Part shown: one piece after another, positions 29,621-32,796 of the stretch | Position numbering within the stretch: the stretch's first letter is position 1 | Layout of the letters: every line of letters starts with the position of its first letter | Origin: Pseudomonadota bacterium | GTDB lineage: Bacteria > Pseudomonadota > Gammaproteobacteria > Xanthomonadales > Rhodanobacteraceae | Direction of reading: 5' to 3' | NCBI GenBank assembly: GCA_018240505.1 | Contig: JAFEFQ010000240.1 | Location: 1-32,796, forward strand | DNA: 32,796 nt | Made by a program: the position numbers and the translations under genes | Notes under the pieces: generated by a model | What the model was told of the DNA's origin: nothing | What the model saw: the letters and a program-made list of their open reading frames with translations, nothing else | Database searches by the model: none

Positions 29621-31663
29621 ATGACCCCAGCCAATCCCCTGCTCGCCGACACCGTCCTGCCGGCCTTTGCCGCCATCCAGCCCGAACACGTCGGCCCCGC
29701 GATCGACGCGGTGCTCGCCGAATACCAGCGCGAAATCGACGCGCTGACCGCGGCCGCGTCGCCGCGCGATTTCGCCAACACGATGCTGCCGCAGGAAGCG
29801 CTGGAGATGCGCCTGGAGCGTGCCTGGTCGCCGGTCTCGCACCTGCACGCGGTGGCCGACTCGCCGGCGCTGCGCGAGGCGTATTCGGCCGCGCTGGAGA
29901 AGATCACCGAGTTCGCAACCGAGCTCGGCCAGAACCGCGAACTCTATGCCGCGGTGAAAGCCGTGGCCGACGGCGCCGGTTTTGCGACCCTGCCGCGCCC
30001 CGCGCGCACGCTGGTCGAGCACGCGCTGCGCGATTTCCGCATGTCGGGCGTCGCGCTCGAAGAGCCGGCGCGCTCGCGCTTCAAGGAGATCGCGAATCAA
30101 TTGTCCAAACTGTCGAACGAATTCGAGAACGCCGTGCTCGACGCCACCGAAGCATGGTCGGAAAAGATCGGCGAAATGCAGTTGGCTGGCCTACCCGACG
30201 CCGAGCGTGCGCTGCTGAAACAGTATGCCGAAGAAGCGGAGCAGGACGGCTGGCTGGTCACGCTCAAGCAACCCAGCGTCACCGCGGTGCTGACCTACGC
30301 GGACGACCGGGACTTGCGCGAACGCGTCTACGCCGCGTACCAGACGCGCGCCTCGGACCAGGGCCCGAGCGCGGGCACGTTCGACAACTCGCAGCGCATC
30401 GAGCAGATCATGGCGCTGCGCCACGAAGGCGCGCGGCTGATCGGTTTTGCGAACGCCGCCGAGGATTCGCTCGCGACCAAGATGGCCGGCACGCCCGAGC
30501 GCGTGCTCGCGTTCCTGCGCGATCTCGCGGCGCGCGCGAAACCGGTCGCGTTGCGCGAGCTCGAAGAGTTGCGCGAGTTCGCGCGCGGCGAGTTGAACCT
30601 CGCCGACCTGCAACCCTGGGACGTGGCCTACGCCGCGGAAAAACTGCGCGTGAAGAAATATGCGCTGAGCGAGGAAGAACTCAAACCGTATTTCCCGGCC
30701 GAGGCGGCGATCGCCGGCCTGTTCGCGATCGTGCAGCGCGTGTTCGGGGTCGGTTTCCGCGCACGCGGGGATGTCGAGGTCTGGCATCCCGATGTGCGCT
30801 ACTACGACGTGGTCGACGCGCAGGGCAAGGTGATCGCCGGCGCCTACTTCGATCTCTACGCGCGCTCGGGCAAACGCGGCGGGGCGTGGATGGACACCTG
30901 CCGCTCGCGCTACGCGGACGGCGAGCGCACGCATCCGCCGGTGGCGTATCTGACCTGCAACTTCGCCCCGCCGACGCGTGACATGCCCTCGCTGCTGACC
31001 CACGACGACGTGGTCACGCTGTTCCACGAGACCGGTCACGGCCTGCACCATATGCTGACCGAGATCGACCTGCCCAGCGTCGCCGGCATCGACGGGGTCG
31101 AGTGGGACGCGGTCGAACTGCCGAGCCAGTTCATGGAGAACTTCGCCTGGCAGCGCGAAGGCCTCGCGCTGTTCGCGAAACACTGGAAAACCGGCGAGCC
31201 GCTGCCCGAGGAACTGTTTCGGCGCATGCTTGCCGCGCGCCACTACCACGCCGGCCTGTTCCTCGTGCGCCAACTCGAGTTCGGCCTGTTCGATTTCCGC
31301 CTGCACCTGGAATTCGATCCCGTGCGCGGCGCGCGCACGATGGAACTCCTGCGCGAGGTGCGCGACGAGGTCGCCGTGGTGATGCCGCCGGCGTGGCAGC
31401 GCATGCCGCACGCGTTCGGCCACATCTTCGCCGGCGGCTACGCGGCGGGCTACTACAGCTACCTCTGGGCCGAGCTGCTTTCGGCCGACGCGTTCGCGCG
31501 CTTCGAGGAAGCCGGCGTGTTCGACCGCGCCGCGGGCGACGCCTTCCGCCGCAGCGTGCTCGCGGTCGGCGGCTCGCGTCCCGCGCTGGAGTCGTTCGTC
31601 GAATTTCGCGGCCGCGAACCCGAGCCCGATGCGCTGCTGCGCAGCTACGGCCTGGCGGCGTAG
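29621..31663 (+). CDS. prlC: oligopeptidase A (M3-family zinc metallopeptidase)
   Basis: This 680-residue cytoplasmic peptidase cleaves short peptides, including signal-peptide fragments, and matches the length of the Escherichia coli enzyme. The zinc motif is HETGH (His 469, Glu 470, His 473) in VTLFHETGHGLHHML. Downstream are VEWDAVELPSQFMENFAW, which supplies the third ligand region, and GHIFAGGYAAGYYSYLWAELLSADAFARF, typical of M3 enzymes. The start at 29621 (MTPANPLL) fits the family; upstream in-frame sequence does not. The next gene begins eight bases after the stop, so the two are probably co-transcribed. No heat-shock-type promoter was recognised in the intergenic stretch. Confidence 0.96.
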   Translation: MTPANPLLADTVLPAFAAIQPEHVGPAIDAVLAEYQREIDALTAAASPRDFANTMLPQEALEMRLERAWSPVSHLHAVADSPALREAYSAALEKITEFATELGQNRELYAAVKAVADGAGFATLPRPARTLVEHALRDFRMSGVALEEPARSRFKEIANQLSKLSNEFENAVLDATEAWSEKIGEMQLAGLPDAERALLKQYAEEAEQDGWLVTLKQPSVTAVLTYADDRDLRERVYAAYQTRASDQGPSAGTFDNSQRIEQIMALRHEGARLIGFANAAEDSLATKMAGTPERVLAFLRDLAARAKPVALRELEELREFARGELNLADLQPWDVAYAAEKLRVKKYALSEEELKPYFPAEAAIAGLFAIVQRVFGVGFRARGDVEVWHPDVRYYDVVDAQGKVIAGAYFDLYARSGKRGGAWMDTCRSRYADGERTHPPVAYLTCNFAPPTRDMPSLLTHDDVVTLFHETGHGLHHMLTEIDLPSVAGIDGVEWDAVELPSQFMENFAWQREGLALFAKHWKTGEPLPEELFRRMLAARHYHAGLFLVRQLEFGLFDFRLHLEFDPVRGARTMELLREVRDEVAVVMPPAWQRMPHAFGHIFAGGYAAGYYSYLWAELLSADAFARFEEAGVFDRAAGDAFRRSVLAVGGSRPALESFVEFRGREPEPDALLRSYGLAA

Positions 31664-31671
31664 AACCGCCG

Positions 31672-32595
31672 ATGCTTTCGATCGTCGTCAACTTTTACAA
31701 CAATCGCCGCGAGGCGATGAATACGCTGCATTCGCTGACGCGCGCCTATCAGCACAACGCCGCGGCGATCGAGTTCGAGGTGATCGCGCTCGACCACGGC
31801 TCGACGCTGCCGTTGAACGAGGCGGATGTGCGCGCGTTCGGGCCGGAATTCCACTACCGCTTCGTCGAGACGAAGTCGGTGTCGCCCGCGGCGGCGATCA
31901 ACGCGGCCTGCCGCGACGCGCGCGGCGAGCATCTGCTCGTGATCATCGACGGCGCGCACATCCTCTCGCCGGGCATCTATGCGCTCGCGGAGCGTGCGTT
32001 CGCGCAGTTCACCGCGCCGTTCGTCGCCAGCGTGGCGTTCCATCTCGGCCCGAAGCAGCAGAACGAATCGGTGATCGAAGGCTACAACCAGCAGGTCGAA
32101 GACGGCCTGCTCGCGGGCAGCGGCTGGCGCAACAACGGCTATCGCCTGTACACGATCGCCGGTGCGTTCGCCGATCCCGGCATGGGCTGGTTCGGCTGCG
32201 CGTTCGAAGCCGGCTGCTTCGGCATCGGCAAGAACGATTTCCTCGCACTCGGCGGTTTCGACGAACGCTTCGTCGCTCGCGGTGGCGGCCTGGTCGCACT
32301 CGATTTCTTCCAGCGCGCGGTGGCGCGCGAACGCGGCGAATACGTGATGCTGCTCGGCGAAGGCAGCTTCCACCAGTTTCACGGCGGCGTGGCGAGCAAT
32401 GCGCCGAAAGCCGCACATCCGTGGAAGGAATTTCACGACGAATACGTGCGCATCCGCGGCAAGCCCTTTGCGCGCGTGCCGCGCCGGCCGTTCTATTTCG
32501 GCACACTGCCGAACGAGGCTATCGCCGCCACGCGCATCTCGGCCGAACACGGCTTGGGACTGTGGCAGAAAGCCATCGCGCAGGGTGAGGCATAA
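31672..32595 (+). CDS. glycosyltransferase family 2-like protein with atypical DXD site
   Basis: The protein has 307 residues and begins MLSIVVNFYNNRREAMNTLHSL, the nucleotide-sugar binding opening of GT-A folds. EVIALDHGST follows, then a segment VSPAAAINAACRDARGEHLLVIIDGAHIL. Here the usual metal-binding DXD is replaced by DGAH (Asp 93-His 96). GCFGIGKNDFLALGGFDERF matches the acceptor-side GGFDE region of GT2 enzymes. The C-terminal part has FFQRAVARERGEYVMLLGEGSFHQFHGG. The ATG eight bases after prlC is the only sensible start. The acceptor and donor are unknown. The altered metal site could mean a non-canonical or inactive transferase; similar changes occur in some GT2 subfamilies. Confidence 0.82.
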   Translation: MLSIVVNFYNNRREAMNTLHSLTRAYQHNAAAIEFEVIALDHGSTLPLNEADVRAFGPEFHYRFVETKSVSPAAAINAACRDARGEHLLVIIDGAHILSPGIYALAERAFAQFTAPFVASVAFHLGPKQQNESVIEGYNQQVEDGLLAGSGWRNNGYRLYTIAGAFADPGMGWFGCAFEAGCFGIGKNDFLALGGFDERFVARGGGLVALDFFQRAVARERGEYVMLLGEGSFHQFHGGVASNAPKAAHPWKEFHDEYVRIRGKPFARVPRRPFYFGTLPNEAIAATRISAEHGLGLWQKAIAQGEA

Positions 32596-32624
32596 TCGCG
32601 GCCTGCATTTTCGGAATGACGTCG

Positions 32625-32796
32625 ATGAAAATCGCTTCGTGGAACGTCAATTCGCTCAACGTGCGCCTGCCGCATCTGACGACCTGGCTCGCCGAGGCGC
32701 AGCCCGACATCGTCGCGCTGCAGGAAACGAAGATGGAGGACAGCAAGTTTCCGCGCGAGGCGATCGAAGCCGCGGGCTATCGCGTCGCGTTCTCCG
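32625..32796 (+). CDS. xthA: exodeoxyribonuclease III (5' part, continues past window)
   Basis: The first 57 residues are MKIASWNVNSLNVRLPHL and LAEAQPDIVALQETKMEDSKF, the start of the Xth family. Asn 7 and Glu 34 are the metal/phosphate-site residues at the same numbers as in Escherichia coli exonuclease III. The enzyme is a 3'-5' exonuclease and AP endonuclease in base-excision repair. The frame also allows an ATG at 32616 (adding Met-Thr-Ser), but GGA at about 32612 is better spaced for 32625. A CATAAT box overlaps the stop of the upstream glycosyltransferase gene (32591-32596) and may be its own -10. The rest lies outside the window. Confidence 0.95.
   Translation, partial: MKIASWNVNSLNVRLPHLTTWLAEAQPDIVALQETKMEDSKFPREAIEAAGYRVAFS

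Overview
The window is about 32.8 kb of dense, very GC-rich bacterial chromosome. Its gene content points to a gammaproteobacterium of the Xanthomonadales (Lysobacterales) type. The clues are a XanB2-type chorismatase next to aryl-polyene (xanthomonadin-like) genes, two different REPIN-like repeat doublets, a cytochrome c5-like gene, and gammaproteobacterial housekeeping genes (zapE, acpH-like, prlC, xthA, fused cysG). The lineage is inferred from gene content; no rRNA or tRNA gene was found.

Layout. 1-2361: the end of an unidentified gene, a NarK/NasA nitrate transporter and a small membrane protein. 2362-2906: a gap holding an 11-base tandem repeat and a frameshifted 3' remnant of a second nitrate transporter. 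2907-5475: an AlgI-like MBOAT O-acyltransferase and a membrane-anchored SGNH-like partner. 5493-6926 (minus): cysG, which makes siroheme and so fits the nitrate context. 6991-7020: a perfect terminator hairpin. 7044-11480 (minus): an RND efflux permease and its lipoprotein adaptor, with a promoter carrying a TetR-type palindrome but with no outer-membrane channel or regulator gene. 11659-14870: zapE, a REPIN, an alpha/beta hydrolase, an AcpH-like phosphodiesterase, a second REPIN, a terminator and a membrane-anchored cytochrome c.

15032-22927 is the most distinctive region. A minus-strand operon reads ACP, COG4648 membrane protein, ApeI-like dehydratase, acyltransferase, LolA-like carrier, MMPL exporter, ApeP-like dehydratase. 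A FabG-type reductase follows beyond an oppositely oriented small membrane gene, and a XanB2-like chorismatase is divergent from the ACP. Together these could load, reduce, dehydrate and export an aryl polyene built on 3-hydroxybenzoate. The ketosynthases and the aryl-AMP ligase are absent here, so the pathway looks split or incomplete.

23060-32796: a secreted SH3 protein with a Gly/Asn/Arg/Pro repeat tail, a polytopic membrane protein of unknown function, a membrane-spanning Ser/Thr kinase with an extracytoplasmic domain, a cyclic-nucleotide-binding/patatin phospholipase, oligopeptidase A, a glycosyltransferase-2-like protein and the start of exonuclease III.

I found no prophage, insertion sequence, CRISPR array or defence island. 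The best candidates for something less described are the reduced aryl-polyene locus with its compositionally odd LolA gene and embedded opposite-strand gene, and the orphan MBOAT/SGNH pair.
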